Below, one piece after another: positions 11,263 through 21,170 of a DNA stretch of 64,000 nucleotides. The position numbers and the translations under genes are program-made. The number at the start of each line of letters is the position of its first letter. The stretch's first letter is position 1. The notes beneath the pieces were generated by a model. The model had not been told where the DNA came from. It ran no database searches and saw nothing but the letters and a program-made list of their open reading frames with translations. Source of the stretch: Moniliella sp. 'wahieum' (Eukaryota > Basidiomycota > Moniliellomycetes > Moniliellales > Moniliellaceae); contig RSEE01000010.1 in assembly GCA_003971905.1 (NCBI GenBank), positions 930,001 through 994,000 of the forward strand, in the 5' to 3' direction.

Positions 11263-14160
11263 ATGTCGCTCGAGTCCAAGGGATTCGTCGAGACGCAGAC
11301 CTTCCCCGCGTCGAGCAGGAGGCGCGTCAGCGCCACTTCGCTGCTGCTCCACCCGCCGACGCGCCCTCCAGCCGCTCCCCCGCCTGCGCGACGCCGCCCT
11401 CAAGGTTGGCAAGAAAATCGTCGACTACGACGGTCTCGAGTACCACCGCCTCGGCGTCCAGACCGTCTCTGTCAACGACTGGTTCCGCGATGTTTTTTCT
11501 AACCCCGGCGCGATGGTGTGTAACACAGTCGTTCTGTTTCCTCCTCCTCACATTGCTGACTTTTCTTTCAGGCGACCGAGTACCTCGACTCCCTCTTTCC
11601 TATTCGCCACTGGCTTGGCTCGTACAACTTGAACTGGTTCACCGGCGACATGATTGCCGGCATCACTGTCTGCCTCGTCCTCGTCCCCCAAAGTGTCAGT
11701 TACGCCGCCGTGGCTGGCCTCGAGTCCCAATTCGGTCTTTACACCTCGTTTGTCGGAGTCATGATCTACGCCCTCTTTGCCACGGCCAAGGATGTGACCA
11801 TTGGCCCCGTTGCTGTCATGTCGCTCGAAACTCACTCTGTTATCCAGCATGTACTGCACCAAACCGATGAATGGTCGCAGGAATTGCCTCGGCTCTTGCC
11901 TTCATTGCGGCGTGGTCACCCTCGGCCTCGGTGTCTCCGCCTCGGGTGGATCATCGACTATATCCCCAGTACCGCTATTGCCGGATTTATGACGGGCTCA
12001 GCTCTGACAATTGGCATTGGGCAGGTGCCCAAGCTGATGGGCATCTCAGCTGTCCACGCCAATACGCTTCCGTGCTACGTGTCGTAATCGAGACACTCAA
12101 CATTTGGGTGACACCACTTTGGACGCAGCGTTTGGTCTGCCAGCCTTGTTCATGCTGTACTTTATCCGTTGGTTCTTCAAGTGGCTCCCGACCCGTTACC
12201 CCCACACGGCCCGCTTCTCCTTTTTCTGCACCATCCTTCGGAATGCCTTTGTGATCATTGTTCTTCTCGTTGCTGCTCGTATTTGGCTTGGCAACGACCA
12301 CAAAAGAAACTGCCCATCTCGCTGCTCGGGCCCATTCCTCGTGGATTCAAAGATATGGGCAAGCCCAACTGGACACCCGCCTCTTGGGCAAACTTGGAAG
12401 CAAGCTCCCGTGTCGATCATTGTTCTCCTCCTCGAACACATTTCAATTGCCAAATCCTTTGGTCGCATCAACAACTACACTGTTGTGCCTTCCCAAGAAC
12501 TGATCGCCATTGGTGTCACCAATGTGTTTAGTCCCTTCTTTGGTGCGTACGCTGCCACGGGCAGTTTCAGTCGCTCGGCATCAAGGCCAAGTCGGGTGTC
12601 AAGACGCCCGTCGCTGGCTGGATCACGGGCATTGGGGTTCTGATTGCCATCTACGGTCTGACGGGCGTGATGCAGTGGATTCCCAATGCGGCCCTGAGTG
12701 CCGTCATCATCATGCCGTCGGCGACCTGATCACGTCCCGGCTACGCTGTACCGCTACTGGCTCATGAGCCCACTCGAGTTGGTCATCTGGTTCGCCTCGG
12801 TCATGGTTACCGTCTTCACCTCGGTGGACAATGGTGTGTACACTTCGGTTGCCGCTTCGGCAGCGCTGCTCTTGATCCGAATTGCCCGCCTCGCGGCCGC
12901 TGGCTCGGCATGGTGCGTGTTTCCCACGGCGACAACCGGTCGGCCTTTACCCGCTCTCGCACCACCGTCACTGGTTCGGGGCATGGTCGTACCGTTCGCG
13001 GCGCTTCGCACGATGGTGGTCGTCCCGATGACGGTGGTTTTGTTCCGCTGGATTCGAAGGATGCGCTCCGCGACCCGTCGGTGCATGTCGAGCCCCCTCC
13101 ACCCGGTGTCCTGGTGTACCGTTTCGAAGAAGCGTACCTCTACCCAATGCTTCTCACCTTCGGATGGGCTGATTGAGCGGGCCAAGCTGTTAACCCGTCC
13201 TGGCAAACCGCCCAACTATGCGTCTCGTGGCGACCGTCCGTGGAATAACCCGGGCCCGATGCAGCCTTGGCTGCGTCGTGCGACCGGATTCCTCACTGGC
13301 CACAAAAAGGCCGAGATTGATCAGAAGATTGCCAGGAAAACCGGACGGATACCGGCCGATTCGCGCCCGTTGCTACGCGCGTTTGTGTTTGACTTTTCGT
13401 GTGTGGGCAATGTGGATAACGTCCATTCAGGCCTTGGTCGACGTACGACGGACCGTCGAGATCTACGCCGACGCGCCCATTGAGTTCCACTTTGCTAACA
13501 TTTTGTCCCCCTGGATCCGCCGCGCCCTCTTGGCCGGCGGCTTTGGCACGGGCATGGCCCGCAAGCATGTGGTCGAAGTGGCCCCCGTCGTGCCCAATGC
13601 GACGCCGGTCGCGCTGGCCGAAGAGCCACAACGACGCGCGGATGAAGACCGGCGACGCAAAAAGGGCATTGCACGAATATGGCCCTGCGCGACCGTGCCT
13701 TCCGACGAGCCAACCACGCCCCGCCGACTCGAGCTTGTTCCACCTTGATGGGGACCAGTACTCGGACGAGTACCTCAAGATGTCGGCTGCACAGAGGAAA
13801 CAGGCCGACCTCGAGGCCGACCTGGCTCGGACCCGCCCACGCGACGCAGATGCCATCGCTCAACTCCCGCGCGACATTGAGGAGGACGAAGAGGAAGGGC
13901 GAGGGCGAAGTTCAAGTCCCCATTGTCTGGGACAACGATCTACCCCCCTCTTCCACCTCGACTTGGCCAGTGCCGTCGAGGCTGCCGCCGCCGCCGACCC
14001 GGAAGACGCCCTCCCTCTCGCCGAGGACTCGGAAGGAAACCTTATCCTCCCCTCGGGTGAAGGCACGAACCCCAACTGCAGCTCGCTACTGCCGCCCAAC
14101 TTCCTCGCCGGCTTTGAAGGCATAAGTGAGCATGCGCTTTGGACAGAGGACGCTGCATAA
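11263..14160 (+). CDS. SUL1: Sulfate permease (SulP/SLC26 family)
   Basis: This membrane transporter should import sulfate with protons across the plasma membrane for sulfur assimilation. After a short serine-rich N-terminus come WFTGDMIAGITVCLVLVPQS and VSYAAVAGLESQFGLYTSFV with TAKDVTIGPVAVMSLETHS (11640-11840), the signature SulP membrane region. GLPALFMLYFIRWFFKWLP, SKSFGR-like and PSQELIAIGVTNVFSPFFGA (about 12490-12550) follow. A C-terminal STAS-like region is seen near 13380-13560 (RAFVFDFSCVGNVD, then VDVRRTVEIYADAPIEFHFA), ending in an acidic tail and a stop at 14160. An intron at 11516-11571 (GTGTGTAAC...TTTCAG, 56 bases) restores the frame. Several further frame changes lie in the body. 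The length of about 900 residues suits fungal Sul1/Sul2. Confidence 0.9.
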
Positions 14161-14636
14161 CCTCTCTCTCAATTTTGCATATCTATTCCCCCACCCCTTG
14201 GTCTTGCTGTGGTACCCAGTAATCCCCCTGGGCTCGGCCCATTCCTTGTTGATCACACACTTCATTTATGTACTTGCCGTCGACGTGTGCCTGTATTGGT
14301 GGTAGCCCTTGTTTGGGGAGCGGGAAACAAAAGTAGACGATCTGACCGGTAGCACGGACGTTATTTGCCTTCATTTCTCCTGGGCGCGATCGGGCATTGG
14401 AGTTGGCCCGTGTGCTATAACTCAGGACGCCGTGCTTGCCATGCGCCTGAATGTGATGTTGCCCCGCGCAAGCAGGCTCCCTCTCGCCCATGCGGGTGAT
14501 GCTGATAGAGAGGGATGGGACTGGTGGATCGAGCAGTGACGATGTTGCCGGGGTGTCAAAGGGAGGTGCGGGCGAACCTGGTCAAAAACAACTCATGGTT
14601 CGGACACCAATATTTCTTGCTTGGAACGCCAAAAAT
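14161..14636. other. Intergenic region SulP to tRNA-Val
   Basis: No supported gene is present. It holds the 3' end of the sulfate permease transcript and flanks tRNA-Val. There is no room here for the missing N-terminal half of the MSH5-like gene downstream, because the tRNA gene intervenes and no MutS-like frame is visible. Confidence 0.5.
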
Positions 14637-14736
14637 TGATCGAACCCGGGATCGAACCGGGGACCTTACGCGTCTCAACGAGACCTGTTGCTCCAGGATG
14701 TGAAGCGTACGTCATGACCAGCTAGACCATCCGACC
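14637..14736 (-). tRNA. tRNA-Val(CAC) with intron
   Basis: On the minus strand the acceptor GGTCGGA pairs with TTCGATC, allowing G-T pairs. The D-arm TAGCTGGTCATGA carries the A box. The anticodon stem TACGC/GCGTA holds loop TTCACA, so the anticodon is CAC. An intron of about 27 bases follows position 37. The T-arm CCCGG-TTCGATC-CCGGG is perfect. It ends about 80 bases before the first ATG of the MSH5-like remnant. Confidence 0.92.
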
Positions 14737-14814
14737 GTGTGTTGGATGCCTCGTCGAAATGTGTTGGTGCCCTTCCTCCTTCAGGTTACCTATGCCACCA
14801 CAACGAGACCATTA

Positions 14815-16462
14815 CATGTCCAGTAGATCCATGCCGCAAACGCCGCTCTTTCTACCTTGCAAGAAGGCTCTTCAACTGCGGCTTCGTCTCATCGCCCCCA
14901 AGCTCGCTTTGAACAGTCCCCAGCTATTGCCTGGGACGCCTCTCGCCCTCGTCACGACAACCCGTCATCGATCATCCGACTCGCAGCCCTTGTGGCTCCA
15001 ACGTATTGACCTTCGTCGTCCTCAGGCGCCGAGGCACAGCGATGCGGATGCAACGGAGGTTGGGGTGGGCCATGACGCTGTCCATAAGCGTGCCACTTCT
15101 TCCGACGACCATGCGAACGAAGAGGAGCAAGAGCAGCCTGAGGTGGAATTATCGACGCTTGTATCGCTTGTCATCCAGCAAGGCGCTGTGGGTGCTCGGT
15201 CTGGTATGGCGCGTCGCGCACGCTGACAATGCTTCGGATACCCTCCTTGGCGCCATTCTCAAGCAGTATAACACCATGGTGATTGAACCGGTACCAAATG
15301 TGGGGGCAAGAACATGTACATCAAGCAAAACGCATTGATCGTGTATGTGCTGCACCTCAATGAGTGTTGTTTGCTCTTTTGGCGCTAACCCTCTCTGCCA
15401 AGGTACATGGCTCAGAGCCGCTGCTTTGTCCCGCAGACTCGGTCACCATGGGCATTTGCGATAAGACTATGGCGATTTCCCAACGGCGTGTGGTATGCAT
15501 TGTCGAGTCGGCGACTCGGGTGCAGGGCAGCTTTCTAATCGATATGGTACAGGTATCCTTTGCATGCGCCAGGCTACACCTCGCTCTCTTCTCCTCGACG
15601 AGGTGGGCACAGCCACCAACAAATTGGGTATGGGCACCCCCTTCCTCGTTGCGTCTCTTGCGTCGTCAAATGCTAATAATGCCCCAAGATGGCGCCATCT
15701 TTACCGATCGCCGAGGACGTGCTTCTGCCTGGCCCGCAGACGCCCAAGACCATCATCGCAACCCACTACTACGATGTCTTTCTCAATGGTCTCCTTCGTG
15801 ACGCCTAAGACAACGGCCTGCGCCAGCTCCCCTTTACCCCGGCGCACATGGAGTACCCCGGCGCACATGGAAGTCCTCTTTCCCCAAGGCGGGTCGGCGC
15901 GATATGGAACCAGGGTCACAGCTGGGTTTGCCAATGTGTCGCACGCGGCCCATTGCGCCCGTCTGCTCGAGTGTCCGCTGAGATCGTAGCGCGGGCCGAG
16001 TATGCGACCAGCTTGCTGCACCACGGCAAAGAAGCGTGCCTCGCATGGGAAGGGCATGACACTGCGCCCTCCGAAACAGCGTGGACCAGCCCGACACATG
16101 GTCGCGCCTTACGTTCTGCCTCTTCCTCGCCGGGAGACCAAGCGGTACAAGAAGAGAACGAGCAAGAGCAAGAGCAAGAGCAAGAAGGCGAAGAGGAGAT
16201 GGATGACTTGGCGCCTCTGCTGAGAGACAGGGTACTAATCTCCCCGCTTCAATGGCTGGAGCAGATCATGCACCTCATCCCGCCCCTCCTCGAGACCGAT
16301 TTGGAAAGACGCGTTGCGGCGCTGCCTACCGAAGACGAAGAAGAAAGCAAGGGGTTGAACAGGGCGAGACGCCTGAGGCAAGTCCGATTCGGGAGTGGGT
16401 ACGCTGGCTGGGGGCGCAGGGGCCGTGAGGAAAGGATGCATGGGGTCGTGGTATTACTGTGA
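14815..16462 (+). pseudogene. MSH5: MSH5-like MutS homolog, N-terminally truncated relic
   Basis: The recognisable part is the C-terminal ATPase domain of a meiotic MutS homolog. Msh5 pairs with Msh4 as a clamp that stabilises crossover intermediates. Pieces in order are a Walker A-like TGTNVGGKN followed by MYIKQNALIV (15295-15342), an intron at 15343-15402, YMAQSRCFVP and DSVTMGICDK (15403-15470), RVQGSFLIDMVQVSF, a Walker B-like SLLLLDEVG (about 15590), PFTPAHME and VLFPQGG, and finally VSAEIVARAEYATSLL (about 15975-16020), all typical of Msh5. The Walker A serine is replaced by asparagine. Full-length Msh5 needs about 1.7 kb before Walker A, yet only about 0.5 kb separates it from tRNA-Val. 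A 19-bp tandem duplication at 15835-15872 splits PAHME. These points suggest a decayed copy. The first ATG is a guess; the acidic tail to 16462 is uncertain. Confidence 0.7.
15835..15872 (+). repeat. 19-bp tandem duplication inside MSH5 relic
   Basis: Two copies of a 19-base unit starting TACCCCGGCGCACATGGA stand head to tail and differ only at the last base. Removing one copy gives the canonical Msh5 run PFTPAHMEVLFP. The unit length is not a multiple of three. Unlike the single-base frame changes elsewhere, this is not a typical long-read basecalling error. Confidence 0.8.
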
Positions 16463-16487
16463 CGTGGCACGGTTGGTAGCTTGCAAG

Positions 16488-18969
16488 TTAGGCGAGACTG
16501 TCATAGGCGGGTGGGGAGCCGCTAGGGACTTCGCGTACCCCCATGCGAGCCAAGTCAGAGACGAGGCCCTGCGCCACCGGTCCCGAGTGCGCCGGCGTCG
16601 TCCGGCCCGATCCGCCAGGCGTGGGCGCGAGCGGAACGCCAGGCGACGGTGTGGGGGGCAAGTTGTCGCGCGTGCGGCTGGAGCGGGCGAACAGCGCACC
16701 CGTCCAGGCCGGCGGCGGTGGCCGCGCCGCCGCAGTGCGCACAACGGGCGTGGAGTAGGAGCGTAGCATCTCCGGCCGCTTGGGGGGTTCGCAGGCGACC
16801 AGGGCGGGCTGGAGATGGGGGTCGTGGCTTCCGAGACGGGCACCGAAGCTGCCAAGGCCGAAGCTGATGTTGACGCCGACGCAGATGTTGCTCCGCTATC
16901 GCGCTCCACGCCGCATCGTCCACCGGCGCATATTCGCCAATCTTGCCATGCGACCGCACTTCGTTGACTGGCACAGGGTAGCCGAGGCCCTGGGGCAGCA
17001 TGTTGCGCTCCTTGGCCTCCAAATCCGCAATGCTCATCCCGCACACGCACTGGTCGTGTCCCGCACCCTGGAACGGCGCGGCAGCCACGGACCAAGGCGA
17101 TTGGGTAGCATTGTCGTTGCTGGCCAACTCCTCGGGCACGCGGTACATGTGTTCCAACGTCGTGGGCGCGTTCTCCTTCTCCTCGTAGGGCAGCGTCACG
17201 GCATTGTACGCCACACAGCACGAGGGAATAACGACGGGCTGCCGCAGTGCATACACCTTGAGCTTGCGCTCCGTGCCCGCCGGGTGGCCCTCGGCAACCG
17301 GGTCGCGCGAGTGGATGACCTCGACGACGAGTTGATGCGAAAATCGATATCGGCCTTGCCCGGGCAGGGTGGTGGGACGGGTGGTGTTGTCATCGGGGAT
17401 GCGCGCCAGGCCCTGGACCGACCAAGAATCTTGTGTGCCACTCCACCGAATTGCCGTTTCTCGGATCTTGTCACTCTCCATCTCGCCCGCCTTGTGTGGC
17501 GCGGCCCCTTCTCGAACAGCCGGACGGGCCGGATGCGCGTCGTTTGCCGCCCGCGCTTGGACGTGTAGAGATCCACGGTGGTTTCGAGCGTGACGCGGAC
17601 CTGGTCACAATCAAATCCGTTGGCGAGTCGGCGAATGGACATCAATATTGAAGATGCCGCCAACCGAGATGGAGTTGGCCGTGCAGGCCACCGACAACAC
17701 ACCGCCCAAGCTGTCATGCCAGTCGTGGTACAGCACCGATAAGGGCGTATTGGGCGACTCGGACGAAGGCACGGCCATGGGGAAAATTTCGCGCACGGCA
17801 TCCACGTTGCTCTTGGCTCTCCCGCCGCCAAAAATGGTCGCCTTGATCATGTACCGCACGCGGCCATAGGACGAACGCTCGTACGGCGCGCAGTTGGACG
17901 GAAGGATAAACGCAAACTCGAACCTAAATAACGGTTAGCGTCAGTTTGTGTGGGTGAGACGCTACAAACGGGGGGGCGGGGGGCACGTACCCATGGATGC
18001 CCTTGGCGACAAACATGCCTTCGTCGGCTTCCGCGTCCATACCTTCTGCCCCTTCCTCCACCAAGTCACGGGGAAGATGTATGTCGCGCGTCTTGGACGC
18101 GGCCCGGGAAAAGAGCCCGACCGAGGGCGACCGGGACCCGAACGGAGTCTCGTCCCGTCCGCTGGGCCGCAACACAGAGCGACCCCGCGCTTCGTCCTCA
18201 TGGTCCTCAAAGGGGTGGTGCGTCACATTCTGCCGTCCTGGAACGGGGTGGATACCAGTTCCCGCCCCCAGTTGCCGGGGGGGTTGCGCGCCCGGCTGCT
18301 ACTCCGTGGAGAAGGGGGACGAGCCGCCTTGCTCCTGCTTCGTGAAGGGGAATTGCGAGAGGAAGAGTGGCCCTCAATGCCGCCGCAAGCGCACCGGCAA
18401 ATCCGGTGCCTGCAACAGACTCGCGCGAGACTTTCCTTCCTCGATCTTCTCCTTCGGCACCTCGAGCGTCGTCGTCCGACTCGGATCCCCTGGGCGTGGG
18501 AGAAGCGGCGCGAGAGACGGGTTGGGACGGGGCGGGAGGCAGTGCGCGAAGGCGCGTGGTGGGTGGGTGGGAGCGAAGCAGGAGGCGCGCGGCTGGTGGA
18601 GCGACTCGGAGCTCGACTCGTGGCCCGATGGGCGCACGACTGGTGGAGCGACTGGTTCGGCCCTTGTGTTTGGCCACGCCCAGCTCGAGCGTCTTGTCAA
18701 GGATGACGCGCTCGTCAAAGCCAGTGGGCAACTGGGTCGCCGGGTCGAGGATGCCCACCATCTCCATCCCCTTGATGCGCACCTTGAGCCCCCCAATGGC
18801 GCGGTCGCTCGGCACGCGCACCTCTACCAGTCCGCGCACCAACTCATCCTCGCTCTTGGGTGGGTCCAAGGAGGTGGGGCGCGACCGGTGGTGCGGGGGG
18901 GTGGACAAAAATGACATTCTGCAGCAAGTGGAGCTTGATGTCGCACGGCTGGAAGAGTGTCGAAAGCAT
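16488..18969 (-). CDS. Alpha-arrestin (ART family)
   Basis: The minus-strand product looks like an arrestin-fold adaptor that brings the Rsp5/Nedd4 ubiquitin ligase to plasma-membrane transporters. Supporting pieces are VRVPSDRAIGGLKVRIKGME and ILDPATQLPTGFDERVILDK (18870-18700), GFEFAFILPSN followed by SSYGRVRYMIKATIFGGG (about 17920-17820), an arrestin-C-like DWHDSLGGVLSVACTANSIS (about 17720), YDEKENAPTTLEHMYRVPEE-like sequence near 17170, and a C-terminal SPPAYDSLA ending at 16488. PPAY is the expected PY motif for WW-domain binding. Several frame changes occur. The start is uncertain: coding-like sequence (NTYSWSFLSPPFHP) continues upstream toward 19080, so 18969 is a minimal start. Its 3' end faces the MSH5 relic with a 25-base gap. 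Confidence 0.75.
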
Positions 18970-19507
18970 CTTCTCGCCAGGGAGTGCGCTGGCGGAGAGC
19001 GGCGGCGGAGGAGGAGGAGAGGGGTCGCTGTGGTGCGGGTGGAATGGCGGAGAAAGAAAGGACCAGCTGTACGTGTTGCGGGCGTGGACGGGTGGAGGTG
19101 GTGGTGCACTAAAAAAACGGGCTTGATAAGAAAGTGCCCACGTGCGTGTGTCTGGCATGGCAAGCACGCAACCAGTCTGTTGCCGGGCAGCGCAGGGGCA
19201 GTCGTCGCGTGGTTGTCCCGCTTACTGTGGGTTTCTGAAACGGGGCGTAGCCATTTCCCCGTTGCGGCGCCGTGCGTGGGCACGCGTCGCTGCACGGGGC
19301 CAGTGTGGGGCCAGGTCCTCGCCGAATTGTCCGGGGGTGGAACCAACACGCGGACCGGCCGACGGAAGGTCGTGGGTTCGAGCCGGGCGATCGACCGGTG
19401 GTGGCAGCACAAATGGGAAGATGCGGGGGGCAGCCGGAGTTGGGCGGTGCGGTGGGTGCCACGTGGCGCGCGGCGCTGCACCACCAGCGGCGCTCAGACG
19501 CGGCTGC

Positions 19508-19655
19508 GGTTCGCTTCTCTCTTCGCTTCTCTCTTCGCTTCTCTCTTCGCTTCTCTCTTCGCTTCTCTCTTCGCTTCTCTCTTCGCTTCTCTTCTCTCTT
19601 CGCTTCTCTTCGCTTCTCTCTTCTTCGCTTCTCTCCTTTTCGCTTTTCGCTTCCC
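19508..19655. repeat. 12-bp tandem repeat (CTTCGCTTCTCT) in ALG5 leader
   Basis: About seven near-perfect copies of the 12-base unit TTCGCTTCTCTC start at 19510, then degenerate into CT-rich runs to about 19655. It ends about 40 bases before the ALG5 ATG, so it forms a pyrimidine-only stretch in the promoter or leader between the divergent arrestin and ALG5 genes. Because the unit is a multiple of three it keeps long open frames on both strands, which are artefacts. Confidence 0.9.
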
Positions 19656-19695
19656 TCCACTCCGCTCCTCTCCCCTCGCTTGCCCGACTGCCCCG

Positions 19696-21148
19696 ATGGC
19701 TGCGCCCTGCTGTGCGTCGGGCGGCAGTGCGGCTGCCGGCGCGTCTGCCGCGTGGGTGGCTGCGCTGGCCGCGGGCGTCGCGTCGTCTGTGTGCGCGGGC
19801 GCTGGGCGGCTGTCGTCGGACCCGCGCGTGGCGGCGGCGCTGGTGCTCGCGCCGCTCCTCGTCCTCCTTCTCGCCACGCGCGCGCTCCTCGTCCTCGGCA
19901 CGCCTGCCCCACAGCCCCTCTGCGCCTCCGAGCGCACCTCCGCTCCGCCCCCCCCGACGTCGCCGCGCCGCTGCCCCCGCGCTCTCCGACAGCGTGCGTG
20001 CCACTCAGGGCGACGTGGACGTGTCGGTGGTCGTGCCTGCCTTCAACGAGACGAAGCGCTTGCCCCAGATGCTCGACGACGCGCTCGCCTACCTCGCCTC
20101 TGACGCCTTTGCCGCCGCCCTGGCCGCGCTGCCTGCGCATCTGCGCGGCCGCGCTCCCACCCCCGAAGTGCTCATTGTCGACGACGGCTCCTCCGACGGC
20201 ACGGCCGAACAAGTGCTGGCCTATGCCCGCGCCCACCCCGCCACCGACATGCGTCTCGTTCGCCTCGAGCACAACCGCGGAAAGGGCGCCGCAGTGCGGC
20301 ATGGCATGCTCCATTCGCGCGGCCAACTGATCCTGTTTGCTGATGCCGATGGCGCCACTCGCTTCTCGGACCTGGGCCGCCTCATGGCCGAGATGGCGCG
20401 GATCGCGTCGCCGGCCGGATACGGTATTGTCGTTGGCTCTCGTGCTCATCTCGTTGGCAGCGAGGCCACGGTCAAGGTGCGTGTCTGCTTTGCTTTGCTT
20501 TCTTTTTCCCTCGGGCGTGCTCTTTGGTACGATGACTGACGTTGTTGTTAGCGCTCGTGGGTGCGCAATCTGCTCATGTACGGCTTCCACCTGCTCCTCT
20601 CGCTGCTCATGCACCCACCCTCGCTGCCTGCCCTGCCCTGGGCACCAAGGGGGAAATCGCTTCCGGTCCAGCCGGCCATCGCAGACACCCAATGCGGCTT
20701 CAAACTCTTCACACGCCCCACCGTGGCCCACCTGTTGCCGCTCGCCCACATCGATCGGTGGATCTTTGATGTCGAGCTGCTCCTCCTGGCCGAGATGGCG
20801 TCCACGGCCTCCCTCGCCCAGCCCGAGGTGGCACAAGCCGCGCTTGCCGCCCGGCGCGTGCCAGCCGCGGCAAGCACAGCCGAGGACAAGGAGGTGGAAC
20901 CGGTACGGACGCCGCATGGGGCCCCCGCCCCCGCCCGAGAAAGTGCACCTGCACTCGATGCGGGAAGAAGACGAGGTGGCGCGGCTGCCGTTGCCGATTG
21001 GGAGGTGGCGGTGGACTGGCACGAGATCTCAGGGTCCAAGGTGGACTTGTTGCGCGACTCGGTGCGCATGGGCCGGGATTTGGTGGTGTTGCGCTTAAAC
21101 TATGCACTGGGGCGCTGGGCGCGACCTAGGCCCGTGCCTATAGCGTAA
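19696..21148 (+). CDS. ALG5: Dolichyl-phosphate beta-glucosyltransferase ALG5
   Basis: This ER-membrane family 2 glycosyltransferase makes dolichyl-phosphate glucose, the glucose donor for N-glycan precursors. The N-terminus (19696 on) has an alanine/leucine-rich membrane anchor (AAALVLAPLLVLLLATRALL). The GT2 domain follows: DVDVSVVVPAFNETKRLPQM, LIVDDGSSDGTAEQVL, HNRGKGAAVRHGMLHSRG and the metal-binding ILFADADGATRFSDL (20030-20380). An intron at 20477-20551 (GTGCGT...TTGTTAG, 75 bases) precedes SWVRNLLMYGFHLLLSLL, DTQCGFKLFTR and HIDRWIFDVELLLLAEM, which close the family signature. The last exon ends near 21148 with SVRMGRDLVVLRLNYALGRW. Length and motif order match fungal Alg5. One frame change near 20000 separates the anchor from the catalytic domain. 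Confidence 0.93.
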
Positions 21149-21170
21149 CTTCGTACCCTGTACCCGTACC

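Noticed and set aside
14183-14491. 102-residue minus-strand frame downstream of SulP
   Set aside because: It lacks any recognisable domain, and tRNA-Val lies just upstream of its start; it is likely chance in the SulP 3' region.
19374-19384. B-box match GGTTCGAGCCG with CGGAAGGTCGTG in front, like a tRNA 3' half
   Set aside because: The T-stem does not pair and no upstream A box or acceptor partner is at the right distance.
18367-21022. Very long open frames through the 12-base repeat (578 residues on plus, 637 on minus)
   Set aside because: They stay open because the repeat unit is a multiple of three and the region is GC-rich; ALG5 and the arrestin explain the real coding sequence.
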